From: an uncultured Pseudomonadota bacterium
GTDB lineage: Bacteria > Myxococcota_A > UBA796 > SXON01
DNA length: 46,525 bases
NCBI GenBank assembly: GCA_903891165.1
Contig: CAITDR010000195.1
Location: 1 to 46,525, forward strand
Direction: 5' to 3'
Shown: positions 32,072-39,381 of the stretch, piece by piece
Layout of the letters: every line of letters begins with the position of its first letter
Position numbering within the stretch: the stretch's first letter is position 1
Translations under genes and position numbers: made by a program
Notes under the pieces: generated by a model
Database searches by the model: none
Told to the model about the DNA's origin: nothing
What the model saw: the letters and a program-made list of their open reading frames with translations, nothing else

Positions 32072-33268
32072 ATGCGTATCCGCTTCTTCTCCTATTTCTA
32101 CCCGCCCTGCATCGGCGGCGGTGAGGTGATCCTCCAGCATCAGGCCGAGGAATTGGCCCGCCGTGGCCACGAAGTCCACGTCCACACCACCCCCTTCCGC
32201 AACATCCAGTGTACCGAGCAGGGCGCGACCGGCAGCACGCAGGAGGGCGGCGTTTTTGTACATCGCTGTGCCTCCTTCCTGCTGCCCTTCCACAACCCCC
32301 TGGAAAAAGATGTGGTCACACCGCGCTTTCTACTGGATGTGGCTGCACCCGCCGACCTGATAGTGGCAGTGGGCTATCCCTCCTTTCACCTGGACTGGAT
32401 CCTGACCCGCGCAAGGCTGCGGCCGGTGCCGGTGATCGCCCAGAACTACATCACCGCTGAGTTTTTGAAGGAGATTCTGGGGGGAGAGGGCGGAGTGAAC
32501 AAAAAACTCCGCGCCCTCTACTGGAAGGCGAAGATGCGACGCCAGCTTGCCCGCCCGCAGCTTCTTCTGGCCGACTCTCCCGGTGCCGCCGACGCACTCC
32601 GGCAGGAGCTGGGCCTGAAAAATGTGCGTACCCACATCGGAATGGCGGTGGATCCAGCTGAGTTTGACGCGGTGACCCCCGAGCAGATGGCGGAGGCGCG
32701 CCGCCAGATCGGAATGAATGAGGGCTCATTCATTCTGGCCCCCTCGCGGATCAGCCGCCAAAAAGGGGCAGATCTGCTGATTGAAGCCATCCGCCCCGAG
32801 CCGGGGATGCGCCTCGCTGTGGTGGGGCCGGTGAACGAGCCCGACTATTTTGCCGGGCTCCAGGCGCGCGCGAAGCCCCTGGGGGATCGGGTGGTTTTTG
32901 GGCAGCTTCCCCGTCCACTTTTTGTGGCGCTCATCAAGGCGGCTTCGGTAGTGGTGCTGCCCTCTCGGGGGGAGACGGTGGGCGGTGTGGTTTTTGAGGG
33001 GATGTACGCCGGGGTTCCCGTGGTGGTCAGCGATGCAGTGGAGGCCGCGGCGCAGGACTACCTGCGCGGCGATGTGGGCATTCTCTTCCCCTCAGAAAAT
33101 GTGGAAGCCCTGCGCACCGCCTTAAAGGCGGCGCTGCAGAGCCCTCCGGAGCGGATTGCCGCCGCACGTCGGCTGGTACAGGAGCACTACACCTGGAAGA
33201 GCAGCGTGGATCGCCTCGAAACACTCTTTGCCGAAGCACGGGAAGGTTTTGCCACGACGCCGCGTTAG
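32072..33268 (+). CDS. GT4-family glycosyltransferase
   Basis: 398 residues from ATG 32072. GT-B fold features: N-terminal F-F-S-Y-F-Y-P-P-C-I-G-G-G-E, a central I-L-A-P-S-R-I-S-R-Q-K-G-A-D-L-L-I-E-A, and the donor-binding block V-V-L-P-S-R-G-E-T-V-G-G-V-V-F-E-G-M-Y-A-G-V-P-V-V with E7E-type glutamates. GT4 enzymes transfer a sugar from NDP- or polyprenyl-donors with retention. Cytoplasmic/peripheral membrane. No SD; a GATAAC box lies seven nt before the ATG. Next gene (GT2) follows 9 bp later, suggesting a glycan or glycolipid assembly unit. Confidence 0.9.
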   Translation: MRIRFFSYFYPPCIGGGEVILQHQAEELARRGHEVHVHTTPFRNIQCTEQGATGSTQEGGVFVHRCASFLLPFHNPLEKDVVTPRFLLDVAAPADLIVAVGYPSFHLDWILTRARLRPVPVIAQNYITAEFLKEILGGEGGVNKKLRALYWKAKMRRQLARPQLLLADSPGAADALRQELGLKNVRTHIGMAVDPAEFDAVTPEQMAEARRQIGMNEGSFILAPSRISRQKGADLLIEAIRPEPGMRLAVVGPVNEPDYFAGLQARAKPLGDRVVFGQLPRPLFVALIKAASVVVLPSRGETVGGVVFEGMYAGVPVVVSDAVEAAAQDYLRGDVGILFPSENVEALRTALKAALQSPPERIAAARRLVQEHYTWKSSVDRLETLFAEAREGFATTPR

Positions 33269-33277
33269 GATTTCTGC

Positions 33278-34192
33278 GTGCCACGCCTCACTATCCTTAT
33301 CCCCACCCTCAACCGCGACCGCCTCTTCCACGATACGGTGCGGCAGCTTTTGCTCCAACAATTCCGCGATTGGGAGCTGTGGCTGATTGACCAGTCCGAT
33401 CCGCCGCAACGGGCGCGCAACGAAGCCCTGGTGGCGGAGCTGGCCGATCCACGCATCCACTACGTCCACCTCCTGCAGAAGGGCCTGCCCAATGCGCGGA
33501 ACGAGGGCATGGCGCGGATGGATAAAAGCGCAGAAGTCCTCCTTTTTCTGGACGACGATGTCATCCTTTTGAATGATGATTTTCTGGATGTTCATATGCA
33601 AAGCTTCGAAAATCCCGAAGTGGGTGGGGTCACCGGACGGATTGTGGAGCGGACGGTGCGGCCCAATATTGACCACACCGCCAACCACCTCTCGCCGGGG
33701 GGGCGCACCATCACCAACCTCTGGGGGACGGAGCGCTGCGAGATCGCCACCTTGAAGGGGGCAAATATGTCCTACCGGATGGCGGCGGTGCAGCAGGTGG
33801 GCGGCTTTGATCGACGCTACGACGGATCAGCCTTGCTGGAGGATGCGGACTACTCCACCCGCATCCACAAAGCAGGATGGAAGCTGATCTTTGAGCCCCG
33901 TGCCGAGCTGGTCCACCTCTCCGCCCCCTCCGGCGGTGTGCGCCTGGAGCATGCCCTCCGCTATGAGTACTATCGCTTCAAAAGTTCGGCCTACTTCCAG
34001 CTAAAACACAGGGGTCCAGCCGCCTTTCCGGTCTTTCTGGGGGCCTTTGGGGGCATCGCCGTCAAACGTGCTCTGGCCTGGCGTAGCCCCACGGTGCTGC
34101 CCGAGCTGGCGCGGGCCGTGGCTGAGGGGGTTTCCGCCTGGAGATCGGGCGCCGATGAAGAAATTCCTAAGCTGCCTCCTGGGGTATCCTGA
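33278..34192 (+). CDS. GT2-family glycosyltransferase
   Basis: 304 residues from GTG 33278. L-T-I-L-I-P-T-L-N-R-D-R starts the GT-A nucleotide-binding fold; F-L-D-D-D-V is the DXD metal/donor motif; M-S-Y-R-M-A-A-V-Q-Q-V-G-G-F-D and L-L-E-D-A-D-Y are typical acceptor/catalytic blocks. It inverts configuration when adding a sugar to a polysaccharide or lipid. No SD; TAGGAT box six nt upstream. The stop overlaps the next gene's ATG by one base. Confidence 0.9.
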   Translation: MPRLTILIPTLNRDRLFHDTVRQLLLQQFRDWELWLIDQSDPPQRARNEALVAELADPRIHYVHLLQKGLPNARNEGMARMDKSAEVLLFLDDDVILLNDDFLDVHMQSFENPEVGGVTGRIVERTVRPNIDHTANHLSPGGRTITNLWGTERCEIATLKGANMSYRMAAVQQVGGFDRRYDGSALLEDADYSTRIHKAGWKLIFEPRAELVHLSAPSGGVRLEHALRYEYYRFKSSAYFQLKHRGPAAFPVFLGAFGGIAVKRALAWRSPTVLPELARAVAEGVSAWRSGADEEIPKLPPGVS

Positions 34193-34974
34193 TGCTTGTG
34201 CTGATCGGCCTGCTTCGGGCCGAGACCATCCAGGAGGCCTTCCCGCCTCCTCCCGGTGCGCAGCGTGTATCCTTGCCGGACGACGATTTTGGGGCCTGGC
34301 TGCGGCAGCTCCCCCTGTACCCCTCGGATCGGCAGGTCCACTCCTATCGGGGCGATCTGCTGGACATGCCGGCGGCCCGTGTCGTGGAAATGGATGTTGG
34401 AACCCGCGATCTCCAGCAATGTGCCGACTCCATCCTGCGCCTTCGCGCCACCTGGGAGCGATCACGCGGCGGCTCTCCCGCCTTCCACTACACCTCGGGC
34501 TACCTCTCCACCTGGACTGCCTGGGCCTCAGGCGCACGACCCGTGGTGTCGGGTTCTACCGTGACCACCCGCCAATCCGCGGCGGCGGACGCCAGTGATG
34601 CTTCTTTTGTACGTTGGCTTACCGATCTCTACATGTATGCGGGCACCCGCAGTCTGCCCCTGGACAGCCTGGCGGATCAGCAGGTGGATCCCGGCGATTT
34701 TCTGGTTACCCCCGGCTCTCCGGGCCATGCGGTCCTGATCCTGGACATGGCGGTGGCGGGCGACAAGCGGTGGGTGCTGGTGGGACAGGGCTACATGCCC
34801 GCGATGGACTTTCATGTGGTCACAGGGGAGGCGGAAGGCTGGTTTCTGGTACAGGGTGATGTCCTGAACACTGCACCGATCCCGATGCCCTGGTCCGGTG
34901 TACGCCGTTGGCCCGGCTATGGGGTGGCCGATCCGCGGGCACTAGGCTACCCTCTGCCCGCGAGGTCCCAATGA
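34192..34974 (+). CDS. DUF4846 family protein
   Basis: 260 residues. Short N-terminal hydrophobic segment (M-L-V-L-I-G-L-L-R-A) may act as signal peptide. W-L-R-Q-L-P-L-Y-P, D-R-Q-V-H-S-Y-R-G-D, C-A-D-S-I-L-R-L-R-A-T-W and F-H-Y-T-S-G-Y follow the DUF4846 order, and a C-terminal P-G-H-A-V-L-I-L-D-M plus M-D-F-H-V matches the family's G-H-A block. Function of the family is not established; a papain-like or NlpC-like fold has been suggested for related proteins. Its stop overlaps the next gene's ATG (ATGA), continuing a coupled operon. Confidence 0.8.
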   Translation: MLVLIGLLRAETIQEAFPPPPGAQRVSLPDDDFGAWLRQLPLYPSDRQVHSYRGDLLDMPAARVVEMDVGTRDLQQCADSILRLRATWERSRGGSPAFHYTSGYLSTWTAWASGARPVVSGSTVTTRQSAAADASDASFVRWLTDLYMYAGTRSLPLDSLADQQVDPGDFLVTPGSPGHAVLILDMAVAGDKRWVLVGQGYMPAMDFHVVTGEAEGWFLVQGDVLNTAPIPMPWSGVRRWPGYGVADPRALGYPLPARSQ

Positions 34975-36179
34975 TCTGGTTTGTACTGGCCTGTACGGGT
35001 ACTGAAGAGTCCAAGCCCGACTCCTCCCCGGTCTACTATGGCGATGTGGACGCGATTGTACAGGAACACTGTGCGCGTTGCCATACGACGGGCGGGCAGG
35101 CCATGTCCTTCGACAACCCCGAGGATGTGAAGAATCTGGCACCCACCATCCTCGCCTACCTGGAGGCGGGCACCATGCCGCCGCCCGCTCCGGATCCGGA
35201 ATGTCGGGACTACCACGGCTCGGATCGCCTGATCCTGGACGACACCGAACGTTCGCGCGTGAAGGCGTGGGTGAATGCCGGAGCGGAGCTTGGGGATCCG
35301 GAAAAGGCATCCGTACCGGTGCCTTTACCCACCTTGTACCCCTGGGATCTGGAGCTGCGTGCACCGACGCCGTACACCCCCACCTTTGCCGACGGGGAAA
35401 ACGACTACCGCTGCTTCCGCATGCCGCTGAATAATCCAGAAACCATGTACCTGACCGGCTTTGAAGCCCTGGTGGACAACCCGGCCATCGTCCACCATGT
35501 GGTGATCTACGACGCGACCGGTGCACGGGCCTCAGACGACCCTACGGGCTTCTCCTGCAACGGTTTTGGGGAGAATGGCTGGCAATTTGTCGCCGGTTGG
35601 GCACCGGGCGGAGAGCCGGGCAGCTTGCCGGAGGGGCTCGGGATCCCCCTGGAACCCAACACCGAGCTGGTGCTGCAGATGCACTACTACAACAGCTTTG
35701 ACGGGGCTGATCGCGAAGTGGACCAGAGTGGCTATGGGCTGATGGTGGCGGAGGCCGTCGAACAGGAGGTGATGGTCTTCTCCCTGGGCACCTACGATTT
35801 TGTGGTACCTGCGGGGAATCCCAACTTTGAAAGTGCGATTATCTTCCCGTGGAAACGTCGCTATGGGATTGGGCACATTCTGGGGGTCTTTCCCCACATG
35901 CACCTGCTGGGAACGGCCTTTGATCTGAACGTGACCCACCCGGACACGACGCAGACCTGTCTGTCGCGTATGAAAAAGTGGGATTTTCATAATCAGGTCA
36001 CGTCGTTCTTTGATGAGGAAGCGCTGGTTCAGGACGGCGACTCGGTCTTTTTGCGCTGCGAGTGGGACAATAGCAGCGGGAACCCCAACCAGAGCAGCGA
36101 TCCGCCCGTGGACGTGTCCTGGGGAGAGGGTACCACCGAGGAGATGTGCTTCGGCTTCACCTACCTCTGGCTGGAGTAG
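34971..36179 (+). CDS. Cytochrome c domain fused to copper type II (PHM/DBH-like) monooxygenase, lipoprotein
   Basis: 402 residues. M-I-W-F-V-L-A-C is a very short lipoprotein signal (Cys8). One haem motif C-A-R-C-H is at residues 34-38. The rest resembles ascorbate-dependent Cu monooxygenases: V-H-H-V (His175/176), Q-M-H-Y (His238), F-P-H-M-H-L-L-G (His309/311) and E-E-M-C-F (Met392) are the expected two-copper ligands. It would hydroxylate an organic substrate in the periplasm, with the haem perhaps delivering electrons. Similar domain pairs occur in myxobacteria. Substrate unknown. Coupled to the DUF4846 gene by ATGA. Confidence 0.85.
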   Translation: MIWFVLACTGTEESKPDSSPVYYGDVDAIVQEHCARCHTTGGQAMSFDNPEDVKNLAPTILAYLEAGTMPPPAPDPECRDYHGSDRLILDDTERSRVKAWVNAGAELGDPEKASVPVPLPTLYPWDLELRAPTPYTPTFADGENDYRCFRMPLNNPETMYLTGFEALVDNPAIVHHVVIYDATGARASDDPTGFSCNGFGENGWQFVAGWAPGGEPGSLPEGLGIPLEPNTELVLQMHYYNSFDGADREVDQSGYGLMVAEAVEQEVMVFSLGTYDFVVPAGNPNFESAIIFPWKRRYGIGHILGVFPHMHLLGTAFDLNVTHPDTTQTCLSRMKKWDFHNQVTSFFDEEALVQDGDSVFLRCEWDNSSGNPNQSSDPPVDVSWGEGTTEEMCFGFTYLWLE

Positions 36180-36207
36180 CGCGCGGCGCGCCTGAAATTC
36201 TCTGGGG

Positions 36208-36224
36208 GGCCTTGACCCAAGGCC
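36208..36224. terminator. Hairpin after the monooxygenase gene
   Basis: GGCCTTG (36208-36214) pairs perfectly with CAAGGCC (36218-36224), three-base loop; a second stem GATCCG (36230-36235) / CGGATC (36241-36246) follows immediately. No T-tract. Probably ends or insulates the operon before the VWA gene. Confidence 0.4.
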
Positions 36225-36248
36225 GATCGGATCCGATTAACGGATCAG

Positions 36249-37157
36249 ATGTCCTGGCTTCTGCCCCTGCTGCTGGCCTGTGTGGAGTACGGTCTGGAAG
36301 ATCCGGACTCCCAGGTACAGACGTCGGCGGCGGTGACGGAGTACTTCAACCAAGAGAGTTTATCCGGCCTGGACCTGCTTTTTGTGGTGGATGCCACGCC
36401 CAGTATGGCCGAGGAACAGGGGGCCCTGGCTGAGGCGGCGAAGGGGCTGTTGACGGGCCTGTTGGGCTGGCAGCTCTCCTGGCAGATCGGCGTGGTAAGT
36501 ATGGATCTGCGGGAAGAGGGGCATCTGCGCGGGCGTCCCTGGGTGATCACCCCCGCTGCTGCGGATCCGGAAGGAGCGCTGGCTCTCGCACTGCAGGTGG
36601 GCAGCAGTGGTCTGCCGCCATCTGCGGGGATGGAGGTGGCATTGCTCGCGTTGGACCCTGACAACTCCGCCAATTTGGGCTTCCGACGCCCGGATGCGGC
36701 GCTGCATGTGGTCTTTGTCTCCGACGGCGACGACCAGAGTGCGGCCGATGTGGATGCCCGTTTCCTGGCCTGGATGCAGGCAGAAGCCGAAGCGAGCGGG
36801 CGCCGGGTGGTGGCCTCCGCGGTGGTAGGCGACGTGCCGGGGGGCTGCGAGGGGGAGGCGGGCAGTGCCACGCCGGGCACCCGCTATGCGGCTGTGGCTC
36901 AGAGCCTGGGCGGGGCGGTGCAGAGTGTCTGCGCGGGCACTTTTTCCGAAGTCGCTTCTCAGATCAGCTTGCTGGGACAAGAGGGCAGTCGGGAGTTTGT
37001 GTTGCAGGCAGAGCCCTCGGCGGGCAGTCTGCGGGTTTTTGTCGACGGGGAGCGGGTCAGCGGTTGGAGTTTATCCGGGCAGAGCTTGATTTTTGACGAA
37101 GCTCCGGTTGCCGGCGCCGATATCCGGGCCGAATACCGCATCGGCGAGGCGGGCTGA
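36249..37157 (+). CDS. VWA-domain lipoprotein
   Basis: 302 residues. M-S-W-L-L-P-L-L-L-A-C is the lipoprotein signal (Cys11). L-L-F-V-V-D-A-T-P-S-M is the VWA strand with MIDAS residues Asp48, Thr50 and Ser52 (D-x-T-x-S, Thr in place of the common first Ser); V-F-V-S-D-G-D-D-Q-S supplies the second MIDAS Asp. A C-terminal ~60-residue beta-module follows (R-V-F-V-D-G-E-R-V-S-G). Likely binds a metal-dependent partner on the cell surface. TGATG overlap with the next gene suggests both proteins work together. Confidence 0.85.
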   Translation: MSWLLPLLLACVEYGLEDPDSQVQTSAAVTEYFNQESLSGLDLLFVVDATPSMAEEQGALAEAAKGLLTGLLGWQLSWQIGVVSMDLREEGHLRGRPWVITPAAADPEGALALALQVGSSGLPPSAGMEVALLALDPDNSANLGFRRPDAALHVVFVSDGDDQSAADVDARFLAWMQAEAEASGRRVVASAVVGDVPGGCEGEAGSATPGTRYAAVAQSLGGAVQSVCAGTFSEVASQISLLGQEGSREFVLQAEPSAGSLRVFVDGERVSGWSLSGQSLIFDEAPVAGADIRAEYRIGEAG

Positions 37158-38869
37158 TGATCTGGCTGAGCATCGCCATGGCTGCCCCAATTTTTATCGA
37201 AAATTGGAATATGGAAGTAGATAGTGGTCCGTTCAGCTCATCCGGAGATACCGCCCAGTGGGAGTGGGGTGTACCCCTGGTGCAGCCCGCCGCCCACAGC
37301 GGCAGCCGGGTATGGACCACACGGCTGGCGGGGGACTACCTCAACGACAGCACCGACTACCTGGAGTTCAGCCTACCGGATCTCAGCGCTTTTTCGAGAC
37401 CCACCCTGCGCTTCTGGTCCTGGTACGCCATCCTTCCGGGGGATCTGGGCTGGATGGAGCTGAAAGAGGATGGCGTCTGGCGTCGCCAAGACCCGGTGTA
37501 CGGCTATCCCGATGGCGCCGGCTACTTTGGGTTTTCGGACGGATGGACGCCGGTTATTGTGGATCTCAGCACATCTCCCGGTGCCACGGCGCTGCGGCTG
37601 GTTTTTTCGGCAAACGCGGCGGGGGGCGACAAGGGCTGGGCCGTGGACGATTGGGAGCTTTGGGACGGCGATATCGCCGCTCCGCATCTGTTGAACCTGG
37701 AGAGCCCGACCGACACCGAAGATCTCGCCGGGCCCTACCTGCTCCGCGCCCAGCTGGAGGATGACGTGGCCGTGGCCGCAGCGCGCCTGGACTGTTTGGC
37801 GGGGGAGAGCCCGCTGAACCTGAGTCTTCATGCCACTACGGATGGTTGGTGGGAAGCTGAGCTTCCTGGCCAACTTCCTGACACAATGGTTCGATGTGAG
37901 CTCTATGGTTCCGATGGTGTCAACGAGGCCGGGCTGGGTGACTTCTCTTTTCGGGTCTACCTGCCAGCGCCCGGTCCAATCAGCGGACCTGAAGGTCTGT
38001 TGATTGCGGAAACCGCCTTGTTGAGCTGGTCTCCACCCGAAAGTGTACATCCGGTGCTTGGTTATTCAGTCTACAGGGGTGAACAGAAGCTGACGGAGAT
38101 CGTCGAGCCTGAGGTAGAGCTGAGCCTGACTGGGGTCGATGACGACTTCTTCGTCCGGGCAATCTACGCGGAAGGGGAGGGAGATCCGACCGAAGTCTAC
38201 TCGGTGGATGCGGTCGTTCCGAAAATTCTCTCGCTCTCCCCGACCACCGGCTGGCCCGGAGAACTTTTGCACCTGCGCTTGGAGGGGGAATACCTCTTTC
38301 TGGTGGAAGGACAGGTAGAAGCCTCTTTTGGAGAGGGGATCACCGTAACTTCCATCGCAGTGCAGGATGTGGACAGCGCCGTGATGGAGGTGGAGCTGGC
38401 CGAAGATCGGGAGCCTGGACCGGCTTTTCTGGTGCTTCAGAGCCCGGTGGGAAGCTTCAGCTCTGAGCTCTTCTCGGTTCAGGACGAGGGGAATCGTCCC
38501 CGCATCACGACGTTGAGCCCCGAAAAAGTGACCCAGGGTGAGCGGATCAGCCTGACGATGACCCTGGTGGGCACTCCGACCGCAAAACCGACGGTAAACC
38601 TCGGGGAAGGTATTGTGGTGGAGGAGCTAAGCTGGGAGGGGGAGACCCTTCGGGTGGAGGTGGTGGTGAGCCCCTCCGCCCCGCTGGGCTTGCGAGGGGT
38701 GGAGGTGGATGACGGGCAGCGGGTGTATACCGGCGTAGAGCTGGAGGTGCGTGACCAGAAGGTTCTTCCCAACGGGAATTGTGCTTCGGTCCAAGCCCAT
38801 CCTGTGCTGGGGCTGCTGGTGTTCTTGGGGCTTGCCCGTCGGCGTCGGCGGGAGCTTGTGGCTTCGTAG
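37157..38869 (+). CDS. Surface protein with MAM/jelly-roll, FN3 and IPT-like domains and MYXO-CTERM-like C-terminal anchor
   Basis: 570 residues. Short signal peptide (I-W-L-S-I-A-M-A-A). N-terminal ~170 residues: jelly-roll domain typical of secreted peptidase-associated modules (W-Y-A-I-L-P-G-D-L-G-W-M-E-L, K-G-W-A-V-D-D-W-E-L-W). Next a beta-sandwich, an FN3-like domain (~275-350, A-L-L-S-W-S-P-P ... Y-S-V-Y-R-G), then two IPT/TIG-like beta-sandwiches (I-L-S-L-S-P-T-T-G-W-P-G-E, I-T-T-L-S-P-E-K-V-T-Q-G-E). The C-terminus has a Cys ~25 residues from the end, a hydrophobic run L-G-L-L-V-F-L-G-L and A-R-R-R-R-R, as in sorting signals of the MYXO-CTERM/GlyGly-CTERM kind. Probably processed and attached to the cell surface. 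Confidence 0.8.
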   Translation: MIWLSIAMAAPIFIENWNMEVDSGPFSSSGDTAQWEWGVPLVQPAAHSGSRVWTTRLAGDYLNDSTDYLEFSLPDLSAFSRPTLRFWSWYAILPGDLGWMELKEDGVWRRQDPVYGYPDGAGYFGFSDGWTPVIVDLSTSPGATALRLVFSANAAGGDKGWAVDDWELWDGDIAAPHLLNLESPTDTEDLAGPYLLRAQLEDDVAVAAARLDCLAGESPLNLSLHATTDGWWEAELPGQLPDTMVRCELYGSDGVNEAGLGDFSFRVYLPAPGPISGPEGLLIAETALLSWSPPESVHPVLGYSVYRGEQKLTEIVEPEVELSLTGVDDDFFVRAIYAEGEGDPTEVYSVDAVVPKILSLSPTTGWPGELLHLRLEGEYLFLVEGQVEASFGEGITVTSIAVQDVDSAVMEVELAEDREPGPAFLVLQSPVGSFSSELFSVQDEGNRPRITTLSPEKVTQGERISLTMTLVGTPTAKPTVNLGEGIVVEELSWEGETLRVEVVVSPSAPLGLRGVEVDDGQRVYTGVELEVRDQKVLPNGNCASVQAHPVLGLLVFLGLARRRRRELVAS

Positions 38870-38913
38870 CGGGCGCCGCCTTTTCTGCTGCCTGTTCCCC
38901 GCCGCTTGCGTTA

Positions 38914-38919
38914 TAGGCG
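38914..38919 (+). promoter_or_regulatory. TATAGG box, possible leaderless promoter
   Basis: GTTATAGGC ends six nt before the ATG at 38924, matching the arrangement before the gene at 26451. There is no Shine-Dalgarno between. Confidence 0.4.
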
Positions 38920-38923
38920 CTGG

Positions 38924-39343
38924 ATGTATCCAATCGCCCTCTGCCTCCACATCCTGATGGTCATGCTGCTTCTTGGGGTCTCCGTCGCCACCGACTCGGC
39001 ACTTTCCCTCGCGCGCCGACAGCCGGATCTTGGGGCCGGGCTGCGGCGTCTGGTATCGTTGCGTCTGCTGAATATCGAGGCCATCGCCTCGGTGGGGGCG
39101 CTGGTGTTGGGCCTGACCCTGTTGATGGTGAACCCGGCGGGGATGGCCATCTTTAAGACCGGCATGTGGATCCATGTGAAGGTCACTTTTGGGCTGCTGG
39201 GCATCGCGCTGGTTTTTGTTTCCCGCTTCGGAATCACCGACGAGGGGAAGGCGGGCTGGGTGCAACCGGTGCGTGGAATCGGTCAGGCCAGTATGGTTGC
39301 AACGGTGTTTGCCGCCGAAGTGCTGCGGATGCTTCCCGGCTAG
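38924..39343 (+). CDS. Small four-helix integral membrane protein
   Basis: 139 residues from ATG 38924. Four hydrophobic segments (I-A-L-C-L-H-I-L-M-V-M-L-L-L-G-V, A-I-A-S-V-G-A-L-V-L-G-L-T-L-L, V-K-V-T-F-G-L-L-G-I-A-L-V-F-V, A-S-M-V-A-T-V-F-A-A-E-V) with His residues in the first and third helices, reminiscent of CopD-like or cytochrome b-type small membrane proteins. Specific family not certain. The extension from TTG 38906 is unnecessary. Confidence 0.72.
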   Translation: MYPIALCLHILMVMLLLGVSVATDSALSLARRQPDLGAGLRRLVSLRLLNIEAIASVGALVLGLTLLMVNPAGMAIFKTGMWIHVKVTFGLLGIALVFVSRFGITDEGKAGWVQPVRGIGQASMVATVFAAEVLRMLPG

Positions 39344-39381
39344 GGGTGGAAGCCGCGCGTCCGGCCGGATAGGCTCCAAAG

